The notes beneath the pieces were generated by a model. It saw nothing but the letters and a program-made list of their open reading frames with translations, searched no databases and was not told the origin of the DNA. Positions 55,446-64,000 of a stretch of DNA of 64,000 nt are shown here, one piece after another; the stretch's first letter is position 1, and each line of letters begins with the position of its first letter. The position numbers and the translations under genes were made by a program. Origin of the DNA: Colwellia sp. C1TZA3 (GTDB lineage Bacteria > Pseudomonadota > Gammaproteobacteria > Enterobacterales > Alteromonadaceae); assembly GCF_007954265.1 (NCBI RefSeq), contig NZ_VOLS01000021.1, positions 1 through 64,000 on the forward strand, written 5' to 3'.

Positions 55446-56464
55446 AATTAATATCAAGTCTGCTGCTATTGGTTACCATTAGCACACCAGTAGCGGCCAA
55501 TGAAAACAGTAGCGCTCCAGTAGTGGCTAACGAAAACAGTAGCACACCAATAGCGGCTAATGAAAATGAACAAGCTGAACCTTGGCTTGAGCGCCTGGCA
55601 AACTCTTTACAAACGCTTAACTTTAGTACGTCTTTTGTGGTTGTTAAAAACAACCAAGCAGAGCCTTATCACTGGTTTCATGGTGTAGATCAAAGTGGCA
55701 ATGAGTTAGAAATTCTGTCTTTGTTAAACGGCCCGCGCAGGGATGTTTTACGCAAGGACAATATTGTTAGTTATATTGAGCCAGAACTACCTCCGTACTC
55801 AGTTTCTTCGCAACAAATAACCGGTCCTATTCCGGCTGTTTTACGTGAAGGCGTCACTACGCTTGCCCAAACCTATGATTTTATTTCTGTTGGCCGAAGT
55901 CGGGTACTAGGGCGTCCGGCACAATTAATTCGTATTGTTTCTAAAGATGTCTATCGTTATGGACATTGGCTATGGTTGGACCAAAAAACGGGCATGTTAT
56001 TAAAACTGGCCTTGGCTAACCGTACGGGACAATTACTCGAACAAATACAGTTTACCCATTTAGATATCACCACTGATCTAGGCGATAGTTTATTGCAATT
56101 ACAGCAAACAACCTTGCCAAAAGTCATTGAAATTCCAGCAGGATACCAAGAGCAAGTACTACAATGGCAAGTTAAATGGTTACCTGAGGGCTTTAAACGT
56201 TTAAATGCTAATCGTCATCGAATTTCTACCACTAAAAGGCCGGTCGAATTTATGCTTTTTAATGATGGCTTAGTCGATGTTTCTGTCTACGTAAACCCTA
56301 GTGAAGACAACCAACGTGCGACAGACTATGTTATGGACGGTGCAACTGTGGTACTAAATCAAGTGATCAATGGTTTTGAAGTCAGCGTTGTGGGTAAAAT
56401 CCCAGCTAAAACGGCAAAAGCTATTGCCGATTCTGTTACTTTAAACGCTAAGTTGGCGCCATGA
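55442..56464 (+). CDS. rseB: Sigma-E regulator RseB with N-terminal decapeptide repeats
   Basis: RseB binds RseA in the periplasm and senses lipopolysaccharide, protecting RseA from DegS. A signal peptide (about residues 1-19) is followed by three near-copies of a ten-residue unit (TPVAANENSS type, DNA period 30 bases). The MucB/RseB domains follow (about 40-215 and 230-340; LNFSTSFVVVKNNQAEPYHW). The repeats are not usual in RseB and look like a recent expansion. It is translationally coupled to rseA and rseC. Confidence 0.92.
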   Translation: MKLISSLLLLVTISTPVAANENSSAPVVANENSSTPIAANENEQAEPWLERLANSLQTLNFSTSFVVVKNNQAEPYHWFHGVDQSGNELEILSLLNGPRRDVLRKDNIVSYIEPELPPYSVSSQQITGPIPAVLREGVTTLAQTYDFISVGRSRVLGRPAQLIRIVSKDVYRYGHWLWLDQKTGMLLKLALANRTGQLLEQIQFTHLDITTDLGDSLLQLQQTTLPKVIEIPAGYQEQVLQWQVKWLPEGFKRLNANRHRISTTKRPVEFMLFNDGLVDVSVYVNPSEDNQRATDYVMDGATVVLNQVINGFEVSVVGKIPAKTAKAIADSVTLNAKLAP

Positions 56465-56937
56465 TAGAAGAACAAGCCACTGTTGTCGCTATTGACCATG
56501 ACAATGTTACTGTGACCAGTTTGATAAAATCAGCTTGTGGTGGCTGTCAGCAAGTCGATAATTGCGGCAGTGGCCAAGTAGCAAAAGCTTTTCCACAGAA
56601 AAAACTTTCCCTAACTTTAAAATCTTCATTAGCCTTGGAACTTGGCGATGATGTTATTTTAGGGCTAAATGAAAGTGCACTCTTACAATCTGCATGGCAA
56701 GTTTATTTATGGCCGATATTAGGCTTGTTGCTGGCTTCGTGGCTTGGACAATGGTTGGTGATTAACACCATACTACCTCATGAAATTTTTGCTATCGTAC
56801 TGGGTGTGATCGGTGGTTTTTTCGGTTTTGCTCTAGCTAAAAGGCAACAATTAAAAAGCGCAACATGTGCAAAACTGGCTCCAAAAATTATTCGACGAGA
56901 AAATCAAAACATCATGATTACAGAAATCACTGATTGA
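56461..56937 (+). CDS. rseC: RseC/SoxR-reducing system protein
   Basis: RseC is a small inner-membrane protein linked to RseA regulation and to the SoxR reducing system. The 158 residues have the N-terminal cysteine cluster CGGCQQVDNCGSG (about residues 23-35), two membrane helices (about 80-98 and 104-121) and a basic tail. The ATG overlaps the rseB stop. Confidence 0.92.
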   Translation: MIEEQATVVAIDHDNVTVTSLIKSACGGCQQVDNCGSGQVAKAFPQKKLSLTLKSSLALELGDDVILGLNESALLQSAWQVYLWPILGLLLASWLGQWLVINTILPHEIFAIVLGVIGGFFGFALAKRQQLKSATCAKLAPKIIRRENQNIMITEITD

Positions 56938-57025
56938 ATCGCAACAAAAGATAGCCCCAGCGCGCTAAATTCGCTAAAATCTCATCATTATTGAATTAAC
57001 TACAAACTTATTTGACTTCCCATTT

Positions 57026-58816
57026 ATGAAACATATTCGAAATTTTTCTATTATCGCCCATATTGATCACGGTAAATCAACGCTTTCAGATCGCCTAATT
57101 CAACATTGTGGTGGTCTACAAGAACGTGAAATGGAAGCCCAAGTACTTGATTCTATGGATATTGAGCGCGAACGTGGTATTACCATAAAAGCGCAAAGTG
57201 TTACGTTAGACTACAAAGCGAAAAACGGTGAGGTGTATCAACTCAACTTTATCGACACGCCAGGTCACGTTGATTTCTCTTACGAAGTTTCCCGTTCATT
57301 AGCATCATGTGAAGGTGCTTTACTGGTTGTTGACGCTGGTCAAGGTGTTGAAGCCCAAACAGTTGCTAACTGCTATACCGCACTTGAAATGGACTTGGAA
57401 GTTATCCCGATTCTAAATAAAATCGATTTACCACAAGCCGATCCTGATCGTGTGAGTGAAGAAATTGAAAATATTATCGGTATTGACGCTACCGGTGCTG
57501 TTACCTGTTCAGCTAAAACGGGTTTAGGTATTGAAGACGTACTAGAAACTATTGTTGAGAAAATTCCATCGCCGGAGGGTGATCCTAATGCGCCGCTGCA
57601 AGCACTTATTATTGATTCGTGGTTTGATAACTACCAAGGAGTAGTATCATTAGTGCGAATTATGAACGGCCAGGTCAAGAAAGGCGATAAAATGGTGGTT
57701 ATGTCAACAGGACAACACCATATTGTTGACAAGGTTGGTATTTTTACTCCAAAACAAAAAGCTACCGGTATATTAAAAGCCGGTGAAGTAGGTTTTATTG
57801 TTGCGGGTATTAAAGAAATTCACGGCGCACCGGTAGGTGACACCATAACTATCTTTAAAAAAGAAGCGCAAAAGGCCTTACCGGGCTTTAAAAAAGTTCA
57901 GCCACAAGTTTACGCGGGTATATTTCCGATCAGTTCAGAAGACTACGAAAACTTCCGTGACGCCCTAAATAAATTGAGCTTGAACGATGCATCTTTATTT
58001 TTTGAACCTGAAAATTCATCAGCGCTAGGCTTTGGTTTTCGCATTGGTTTCTTGGGCATGTTGCACATGGAAATTGTGCAAGAGCGTCTTGCGCGCGAAT
58101 ATGATCTTGATCTGATCACAACAGCACCGACGGTAAATTATGAAATAGTTTGCACCAATGGCGATGTTATCTCTATTGATAATCCTAGCGATTTACCGGC
58201 AACAAATAATATTGAAGAAATTCGTGAGCCGATAGTGCAAGCGAATATCTTGGTACCTCAAGAGCATCTTGGTAATGTTATTACCTTATGTATTGAAAAA
58301 CGTGGTGTACAAAAAGATATTATCTATCACGGTAATCAAGTTGCGGTAACTTATGAATTGCCGATGGCAGAAGTGGTGATGGACTTTTTTGATAAGTTAA
58401 AATCAACCAGTCGCGGTTATGCGTCATTAGATTATAATTTCGTTCGTTTTGAGCCCGCTGACATGGTACGTGTCGATGTCATGATCAATAGTGACCGAGT
58501 TGATGCTCTAGCTATGATCACCCATCGCGCGAATTCAGTTGCCCGTGGTCGCATGCTGGTTGAGAAGTTAAAAGAGTTAATTCATCGACAAATGTTTGAT
58601 ATCGCTATTCAAGCAGCAATTGGTAACAATGTTATCGCTCGAACTACGGTGAAACAGCTGCGCAAAAACGTAACCGCAAAATGTTATGGTGGCGACATCT
58701 CTCGTAAGAAAAAGTTATTGCAAAAGCAAAAAGACGGTAAGAAACGCATGAAGCAAGTGGGTAATGTAGAAGTACCACAAGAAGCGTTTTTAGCCGTACT
58801 TAAATTGGATAAATAA
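57026..58816 (+). CDS. lepA: Elongation factor 4 (LepA)
   Basis: LepA is a ribosome-associated GTPase that affects initiation and back-translocation. The 596 residues contain G1 [10 protein letters not shown] near residue 8, [17 protein letters not shown]-like domains and the lysine-rich LepA-specific C-terminus. It precedes lepB as in most gammaproteobacteria, but a family B remnant and short repeats separate the two. Confidence 0.97.
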   Translation: MKHIRNFSIIAHIDHGKSTLSDRLIQHCGGLQEREMEAQVLDSMDIERERGITIKAQSVTLDYKAKNGEVYQLNFIDTPGHVDFSYEVSRSLASCEGALLVVDAGQGVEAQTVANCYTALEMDLEVIPILNKIDLPQADPDRVSEEIENIIGIDATGAVTCSAKTGLGIEDVLETIVEKIPSPEGDPNAPLQALIIDSWFDNYQGVVSLVRIMNGQVKKGDKMVVMSTGQHHIVDKVGIFTPKQKATGILKAGEVGFIVAGIKEIHGAPVGDTITIFKKEAQKALPGFKKVQPQVYAGIFPISSEDYENFRDALNKLSLNDASLFFEPENSSALGFGFRIGFLGMLHMEIVQERLAREYDLDLITTAPTVNYEIVCTNGDVISIDNPSDLPATNNIEEIREPIVQANILVPQEHLGNVITLCIEKRGVQKDIIYHGNQVAVTYELPMAEVVMDFFDKLKSTSRGYASLDYNFVRFEPADMVRVDVMINSDRVDALAMITHRANSVARGRMLVEKLKELIHRQMFDIAIQAAIGNNVIARTTVKQLRKNVTAKCYGGDISRKKKLLQKQKDGKKRMKQVGNVEVPQEAFLAVLKLDK

Positions 58817-58819
58817 GTA

Positions 58820-58976
58820 TACCAAGTTGATTAATTATCTGCGCATTTTTACGCGTTAAAATGAAATAATACAGCGTTATAAAATTACTTAGTAGAAACG
58901 CCTACTAATAAAATTTTATGTCCTGTATTTACCCATTTTTCTTCAGAAAAAAAGTAGAGCACTTAATTAGTTAAGT
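58820..58976 (-). repeat. Decayed family B repeat in lepA-lepB gap
   Basis: Starts TACCAAGTTGATTAATTA and matches the reverse strand of family B across its length with many substitutions; the terminal repeat at the far end is lost. No clear target duplication. It is an older copy than those at 26889 and 47492. Confidence 0.75.
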
Positions 58977-59015
58977 GAGTATTAGTTAAGTGAGTATTAG
59001 TTAAATGAGTATTAG
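58971..59015 (+). repeat. Three direct copies of a 15-base unit
   Basis: TTAAGTGAGTATTAG occurs twice and TTAAATGAGTATTAG once, in tandem, directly upstream of lepB (start 59042). They begin within the eroded end of the family B remnant. They could alter the lepB leader by slippage. Confidence 0.85.
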
Positions 59016-59041
59016 TTTAATTACTAAAAGACAGGAATAAT

Positions 59042-59962
59042 ATGGCAGTTTACTTTTCAATATTTTTAGTCATTGTTACCGTAATTACCGGTATGGTTTG
59101 GCTAGCTGATAAGTTTTATTTAGCACCGCAACGTCAGCTTAAATTAGCAGATGCACAAGCTCAATGTGCATCACCTTTAAGCGATAATATAGCGGCTAAA
59201 TTAATTGAGCCATCGGCATTGGTTGATACCTCGGTACAAATTTTCCCAGTTATTGCCTTTGTATTGATATTACGCTCGTTTATTTATGAGCCTTTTCAAA
59301 TACCTTCTGGTTCTATGATGCCAACGTTACTCGATGGCGATTTTATTTTAGTGAATAAATTTAACTATGGTTTGCGCGATCCGGTAGTACGCAATAAATT
59401 TTTCAAAGTTGGTTTACCTGAACGTGGTGATGTTGTGGTCTTTAAATACCCACGAGATCCCAAGATTGATTACATCAAACGAGTGGTAGGTTTACCGGGG
59501 GATAGAGTGATATATAAAAATAAAATCTTATATATCAAACCAGCCTGTTCGGTTTCTGATGCAAAATGTCCTGATTTTGAGCAAGTGACACAAAACTTTA
59601 AAAATAAAAGTGATTATAACGACGCTGGTATGCCATTAACCCGTTACAGCTCAACGATGGCTGATAAAACCCATGATTTCTTAGTCAATGAGCAAATTTT
59701 ACCGCGCACACAGCATTATTTTCAACAAAGTGGTACACAAGCGAATGAGTTCTCTGTTCCTAAAGGCCATTACTTTGTTATGGGTGATAATCGTGATAAT
59801 AGCTTAGATGGACGTTTTTGGGGCTTTGTGCCAGAAGAAAACTTAGTCGGTGAAGCAGTGGCAATTTGGATGAGTTTTGATTTTGACCGCACGCCAGACA
59901 GCTTTTTGCCACATTGGATACCAACCAACGTACGTTTTTCTCGAATCGGTGGAATTGAATAA
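59042..59962 (+). CDS. lepB: Signal peptidase I
   Basis: LepB cleaves signal peptides of exported proteins at the outer face of the inner membrane. The 306 residues have two N-terminal membrane helices (about 3-22 and 64-80). The catalytic serine is S91 (PSGSMMPTL), the lysine K147 ([12 protein letters not shown]), and box E is [14 protein letters not shown]. rnc starts two bases after the stop. Confidence 0.97.
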   Translation: MAVYFSIFLVIVTVITGMVWLADKFYLAPQRQLKLADAQAQCASPLSDNIAAKLIEPSALVDTSVQIFPVIAFVLILRSFIYEPFQIPSGSMMPTLLDGDFILVNKFNYGLRDPVVRNKFFKVGLPERGDVVVFKYPRDPKIDYIKRVVGLPGDRVIYKNKILYIKPACSVSDAKCPDFEQVTQNFKNKSDYNDAGMPLTRYSSTMADKTHDFLVNEQILPRTQHYFQQSGTQANEFSVPKGHYFVMGDNRDNSLDGRFWGFVPEENLVGEAVAIWMSFDFDRTPDSFLPHWIPTNVRFSRIGGIE

Positions 59963-59964
59963 CT

Positions 59965-60651
59965 GTGTTACATACTCCTGCCGCTATTACGCGGCTTTCT
60001 AAAAAAATTGGCTATAGTTTTAAAGAGCCAAAATTATTATTGCAAGCGTTAACCCATAGAAGCGCTAAAGGTGCTCATAATGAGCGTTTAGAGTTTTTAG
60101 GTGATGCTATTTTAGGCTTTGTCATTGCTGAGTCCTTATATCAAAAATTTCCAAAGCAGGCCGAAGGCGATTTAACCCGTATGCGTTCAAGTTTGGTTAA
60201 AGGTGTTACTTTAGCTGAGGTGGGTCGAGATTTCGATTTAGGTCAATATTTAATTTTAGGACCTGGTGAATTAAAAAGTGGTGGTCATCGCAGAGATTCG
60301 ATCCTGGAAGATGCCATTGAAGCTATCATAGGCGCTGTTTATTTAGATGCTGACCTACCAACATGTCAGGCATTAATTCTCAGTTGGTTTGAACAACGCT
60401 TAAGCGACATTAAGCCAGGCAATGAACAAAAAGACCCAAAAACACGTTTACAAGAATATTTGCAGGGACGAAAAATTCCTTTGCCACAATATGATGTAAT
60501 CCATACTACAGGGCAATCACACAATCAGCAGTTCACTGTACGCTGCATAACAAGCGTACTTGCGAATGAAGTGATTACCAAGGGCAGTAGCCGACGTAAA
60601 GCTGAGCAATCAGCCGCTTTGCAGGTCTTAGCATTAATAGAACAAGCTTAA
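59965..60651 (+). CDS. rnc: Ribonuclease III
   Basis: RNase III cuts double-stranded RNA, including the rRNA precursor. The 228 residues contain the catalytic signature [13 protein letters not shown] (near residue 38), the second acidic cluster [11 protein letters not shown] and a C-terminal double-stranded RNA-binding domain (about 155-225; [11 protein letters not shown]). The start is GTG 59965, two bases after lepB. Confidence 0.96.
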   Translation: MLHTPAAITRLSKKIGYSFKEPKLLLQALTHRSAKGAHNERLEFLGDAILGFVIAESLYQKFPKQAEGDLTRMRSSLVKGVTLAEVGRDFDLGQYLILGPGELKSGGHRRDSILEDAIEAIIGAVYLDADLPTCQALILSWFEQRLSDIKPGNEQKDPKTRLQEYLQGRKIPLPQYDVIHTTGQSHNQQFTVRCITSVLANEVITKGSSRRKAEQSAALQVLALIEQA

Positions 60652-60685
60652 CCGCTTGTTTGACATTTAAGTTGATAACTAAATC

Positions 60686-61597
60686 ATGACAACAGAAAAA
60701 AACTATTGTGGCCTTATTGCCATTGTTGGCCGCCCCAATGTTGGTAAATCAACATTATTAAATACCTTACTTGGCCAAAAAGTCAGTATTACTTCACGCA
60801 AACCACAAACTACCCGTCACCGAATATTAGGTATTTTAACTGAAGGTCATCATCAAGCCGTTTTAGTTGACACACCTGGTCTGCATTCAGAAGAAAAACG
60901 TGCGATTAATCGCTTAATGAACCGTGCGGCAAGTAGTACGTTGGCAGAAGTTGGTACGGTAGTGTTTTTAGTTGAAGGTACTCATTGGACAAGTGACGAT
61001 GAGATGGTGCTAACAAAAATTAAAAACAGTGGTGCTCCTTGTGTATTAGTGGTTAATAAAATTGACAATATACAGGATAGAGACACCTTGTTACCGCATT
61101 TACAGAAGCTAGGTGCTATGCATGATTTTGAGGACATTGTACCGATTTCAGCGAGTAAAGGTGATAATGTTGAGGCAATTAAAAAAATCTGCCTTAATAC
61201 ATTACCCGAAGCTGACTTCTGGTTTCCTGAAGATTATATTACCGATCGCTCAAGTCGATTTATGGCCTCTGAAATTGTGCGCGAAAAGTTAATTCGCTTT
61301 ACAGGTGAGGAATTGCCTTACTCAACAACGGTTGAAATTGAACAATTTAAGATTGATGAAAAAGGTATCTTGCACATCAATGCCTTGATTTTAGTCGAAA
61401 GAACAACGCAAAAGCGTATGGTTATTGGTAACAAAGGTGAGAAGCTAAAAGTTATTGGTCAAGAAGCAAGGCGTGATATGGAAAACCTATTTGAGCGTAA
61501 AGTGTTTTTAGAAACTTGGGTGAAAGTTAAATCCGGCTGGGCAGATGACGAGCGCGCATTGAGAAGCTTAGGCTACGGCGACGACTACTCAGGTTAG
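60686..61597 (+). CDS. era: Ribosome biogenesis GTPase Era
   Basis: Era binds the 3' end of 16S rRNA and aids 30S assembly. The 303 residues show G1 GRPNVGKST near residue 15, the switch region [21 protein letters not shown], and a C-terminal KH domain (about 205-300; [18 protein letters not shown]). It follows rnc by 34 bases. Confidence 0.97.
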   Translation: MTTEKNYCGLIAIVGRPNVGKSTLLNTLLGQKVSITSRKPQTTRHRILGILTEGHHQAVLVDTPGLHSEEKRAINRLMNRAASSTLAEVGTVVFLVEGTHWTSDDEMVLTKIKNSGAPCVLVVNKIDNIQDRDTLLPHLQKLGAMHDFEDIVPISASKGDNVEAIKKICLNTLPEADFWFPEDYITDRSSRFMASEIVREKLIRFTGEELPYSTTVEIEQFKIDEKGILHINALILVERTTQKRMVIGNKGEKLKVIGQEARRDMENLFERKVFLETWVKVKSGWADDERALRSLGYGDDYSG

Positions 61598-61768
61598 TTT
61601 GGTATATAGGGGTTTAATTGACTGTCTTCCCTCAGTAGTTACTTAAGACTCGCTTATATAGACTTGAGTGCTTAGGCTTAGTATGTAACTGCTTCTGAGC
61701 CAATGAAACTTTATATTTCTCGCTTTTTGAACCGTGCTTAAATGCTACTGGGCTAACTTGGAATCTAG

Positions 61769-62455
61769 ATGCAAGAAATTACACAGTCAGCTTTTGTGCT
61801 CCATAGTCGACCTTATCGAGAGAATCAGTTGTTGATTGATTTGCTAACTGAGCATGACGGTAAATTGGCTGCGTTAAGTTATATTGGTCATTCTACTAAG
61901 TCGAGTCGTAAGGCATTATTACAACCCTTTTTACCGATTAAAGTGACCTTGAAAGGGTCATACAACTTAAAGAGCTTAATTCGAGTTGAGCCGATGGGAA
62001 AATCATTTCTTTTAAAAAAAAATGCCTTATTCAGTGCTTTTTACATTAATGAATTATTGGTTAAATTGCTGGGCGAAAATATTGCTTGTGAGGCGCTTTT
62101 TCAGCAATATAAAATCAGCCTAGAATCCTTAGCACAAGCGAGCAATATTGAAATTTGTTTGCGAGAATTTGAATTAATGCTGATGGATGAGCTGGGGCTT
62201 TCTTTTGATTTTTCATTAGTATTTGAACATAGTGCACAAGGTTTCTATTATCTGCCAGACGAAGGCTTTATCCCAGCTTACACAAAGTTAAAGCAGCCTT
62301 GCTATAATCGATTACATTTACAAGCGATTGCCGATCGCGACTTATCGACACCAGAAGTACTCAATACCTTTAAAGCGTTAATGAGACAGGTGATTAATCA
62401 TTTACTTGCCGGTGTGCCATTAAATAGCCGAAAATTATTTAGCAAAAAAGCCTAG
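61769..62455 (+). CDS. recO: DNA repair protein RecO
   Basis: RecO works with RecF and RecR to load RecA on SSB-coated DNA. The 228 residues have an N-terminal OB fold (SAFVLHSRPYRENQLLIDLLTE) and a helical C-terminal domain (FELMLMDELGLSFDF). The usual zinc cysteines are not obvious, as in other gammaproteobacterial RecO. A 171-base gap separates it from era. Confidence 0.95.
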   Translation: MQEITQSAFVLHSRPYRENQLLIDLLTEHDGKLAALSYIGHSTKSSRKALLQPFLPIKVTLKGSYNLKSLIRVEPMGKSFLLKKNALFSAFYINELLVKLLGENIACEALFQQYKISLESLAQASNIEICLREFELMLMDELGLSFDFSLVFEHSAQGFYYLPDEGFIPAYTKLKQPCYNRLHLQAIADRDLSTPEVLNTFKALMRQVINHLLAGVPLNSRKLFSKKA

Positions 62456-62819
62456 TGATAGTCATTGAATAAATTTACATGCCGATATCGTTTGCATAGA
62501 TTACAGTGTGAGTTAGCGTTAAGCTGTTAGATAGAAGCTTTCAATTAAAAGAATGTGTTGTCAGAATAAAGTGCTAAGTCATGACTCAGTTTATTGACTA
62601 GCCAGCAGCTAAAGAAATAGCGGTTAGTTTGAAGTTTACTTATAGCCTGGCTGCTTGTTCACCATGTTCAGTGCCTAATTTTGCGCTATAAAATTTAATC
62701 TGTAGGTGATTGACTTCCTGATTCAAATGCACAGGCCGCTAACTTTAAAACTTAGAAAATCTAAATTTATAAATGTAAAAACTTGAAATTAAACCAGTAA
62801 AAATAATATGAGATTGCAG
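62456..62819. other. Noncoding gap between recO and pdxJ
   Basis: No gene, strong hairpin or known repeat was recognised in these 364 bases. recO and pdxJ are usually close, so the gap is larger than expected. It may contain the pdxJ promoter. Confidence 0.5.
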
Positions 62820-63557
62820 ATGAAAGATATTTTATTAGGTGTAAACGTAGATCATATCGCCACATTAAGACAAGCACGTGGTACTAATTATCCTGATCCG
62901 GTATATGCGGCCTCTGTAGCCGAGCACGCCGGTGCTGATGGTATTACTGTGCATTTACGTGAAGACCGTCGCCATATCCAAGACAGAGATATTTATCTAC
63001 TAAAACAAACCTTACATACGCGGATGAATTTTGAAATGGCCGTTACTGACGAAATGTTGGATATTGCCTGTGAAGTTAAACCGGTATTTTGCTGTTTAGT
63101 ACCAGAAAAACGTGCAGAGTTAACCACGGAAGGTGGTTTAGATGTTGCTGGGCAACAAGATAAAATTAATGCGGCTGTAGCTCGGTTGGCCGATGCGGGT
63201 ATACAAACGAGTTTATTTATTGACGCAGATAAAAAGCAAATTGACGCGGCCGTGCTCAGTAAAGCGACTTATATTGAAATTCATACCGGCCAATATGCTG
63301 ATGCTACAACCGAAGAAGAGCAACAACAAGAGCTTGTGCGCCTGATTGCAGGCATTGAATACGCGGATGCTTTAGGCTTAAAAGTTAATGCAGGTCACGG
63401 GCTTAATTACTTCAATGTTAAACCTATTGCGGCCATACCTGAAATAATTGAGCTTAATATTGGCCACGCTATTATCGCCCGTGCGGTGATTGATGGTTTA
63501 GATAAAGCCGTTCGAGATATGAAACATTTAATGCTAGCAGCGCGTGCTTTAGGATAG
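62820..63557 (+). CDS. pdxJ: Pyridoxine 5'-phosphate synthase
   Basis: PdxJ condenses aminoacetone phosphate with deoxyxylulose phosphate to make pyridoxine phosphate. The 245 residues show [39 protein letters not shown], and the [11 protein letters not shown] and [13 protein letters not shown] motifs. ATG 62820 is preferred to one four codons upstream (62808), because GAG lies suitably placed and family length fits; the choice is not certain. Confidence 0.95.
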   Translation: MKDILLGVNVDHIATLRQARGTNYPDPVYAASVAEHAGADGITVHLREDRRHIQDRDIYLLKQTLHTRMNFEMAVTDEMLDIACEVKPVFCCLVPEKRAELTTEGGLDVAGQQDKINAAVARLADAGIQTSLFIDADKKQIDAAVLSKATYIEIHTGQYADATTEEEQQQELVRLIAGIEYADALGLKVNAGHGLNYFNVKPIAAIPEIIELNIGHAIIARAVIDGLDKAVRDMKHLMLAARALG

Positions 63558-63581
63558 TTTAGCACTACGGAGGGTTAAAGT

Positions 63582-63962
63582 TTGTCAGTGGTTGGTATTG
63601 GTACTGATATAGTCGACATTCGGCGCATTGCTAAAATGTCTGAACATGCTCAGCAACGCTTAGCTAAGCGAATTTTAACATCGAAAGAATATCAGCATTA
63701 TCTTACGTTAAAACAGCCTGAGCGTTTTCTAGCTAAGCGCTGGGCTGGTAAAGAAGCGGCAGCTAAAGCGTTGGGCACAGGCATCGCTAATGGTGTTTCG
63801 TTTCAACATTTTGATATCGTGTCATTAGTCTCTGGGCAACCGACACTTGAGCTTAGTTTACAGGCGTTAATGCTAGCTGAAAACTTAGGTGCCACTACAT
63901 GGCATATATCACTTTCTGATGAAGTAAAATATGCCACAGCCTTTGTGGTATTATCAAAATAG
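63582..63962 (+). CDS. acpS: Holo-[acyl-carrier-protein] synthase
   Basis: AcpS attaches 4'-phosphopantetheine to acyl carrier protein. The 126 residues contain GIGTDIVDI with the metal-binding D9, and RFLAKRWAGKEAAAKALGTGI with the conserved Glu and Lys. The start is TTG 63582, with a strong GGAGGG at 63569-63574. A family A repeat begins three bases after its stop. Confidence 0.96.
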   Translation: MSVVGIGTDIVDIRRIAKMSEHAQQRLAKRILTSKEYQHYLTLKQPERFLAKRWAGKEAAAKALGTGIANGVSFQHFDIVSLVSGQPTLELSLQALMLAENLGATTWHISLSDEVKYATAFVVLSK

Positions 63963-63965
63963 TTA

Positions 63966-64000
63966 TACCAGTTCCATTAAGTTTGTGATCTTGTTGTGCG
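63966..64000 (-). repeat. Family A MITE-like repeat, cut by window end
   Basis: TACCAGTTCCATTAAGTTTG and onward match the reverse orientation of family A, preceded by TTA at 63963-63965. The A of the acpS stop region is adjacent, so the element inserted just after the gene. Confidence 0.88.

Overview
The window looks like a chromosomal segment of an AT-rich marine gammaproteobacterium of the Alteromonadales, most likely the Colwellia/Thalassotalea group. This rests on familiar gammaproteobacterial gene orders (flhA-flhF-flhG-fliA-che; ndk-rlmN-pilW-rodZ-ispG-hisS-yfgM-bamB-der; rpoE-rseABC-lepA-lepB-rnc-era-recO-pdxJ-acpS), on protein sequences recognised by eye, and on abundant short palindromic repeats. 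No rRNA, tRNA, CRISPR array, prophage or transposase gene was seen.

Layout. 1-507: a tandem array of a MITE-like repeat (family A), then a possible sigma-54 promoter. 508-15411: late flagellar and chemotaxis cluster (flhA, flhF, flhG, fliA, cheY, cheZ, cheA, cheB, motC, motD, parC, parP, cheW, a DUF2802 protein). It covers export gate, polar placement and number of flagella, sigma-28, the signalling core, an accessory stator pair and the ParC/ParP system that holds chemosensory arrays at the pole. 15512-17236: mlaA, a small membrane protein and a 126-bp tandem repeat. 17525-19641: ribH-nusB-thiL and a truncated pgpA. 19895-28512: an accessory stretch with ung, a class V aminotransferase, a GNAT, an amine-oxidase-like flavoprotein, a 2-hydroxyacid dehydrogenase, an nnrS gene broken by a MITE, a DUF2164 protein, a 43-residue ORF and iscX, with repeats of at least three families between them. 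28668-41070: maeA, ndk, rlmN, pilW (with an unusual LysM tail), rodZ, ispG, hisS, yfgM, bamB, der. 41255-49815: a PilZ protein, xseA, guaB, guaA, a RidA-family protein and a RecQ-like helicase. 49917-53912: slyD, ygfZ, sdhE, ygfX, nadB. 54027-63962: the rpoE envelope-stress operon, then lepA, lepB, rnc, era, recO, pdxJ and acpS.

No clear novel defence or biosynthetic system is visible. The most distinctive content is the repeat ecology. Two MITE-like families (A, 157 bp; B, 160 bp) start with TACCA, end with TGGTA, fold as long imperfect palindromes and sit between 3-bp TWA duplications. One B copy disrupts nnrS with an exactly reconstructible target site, and another supplies the stop codon of a RidA-family gene. 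Other points are the 126-bp tandem repeat before ribH, the truncated pgpA, three LLDELHG-type repeats in CheA next to ParP, and a PilW-LysM fusion. Start codons were chosen from ribosome binding sites and family length; several differ from the longest open frame and are explained per gene.
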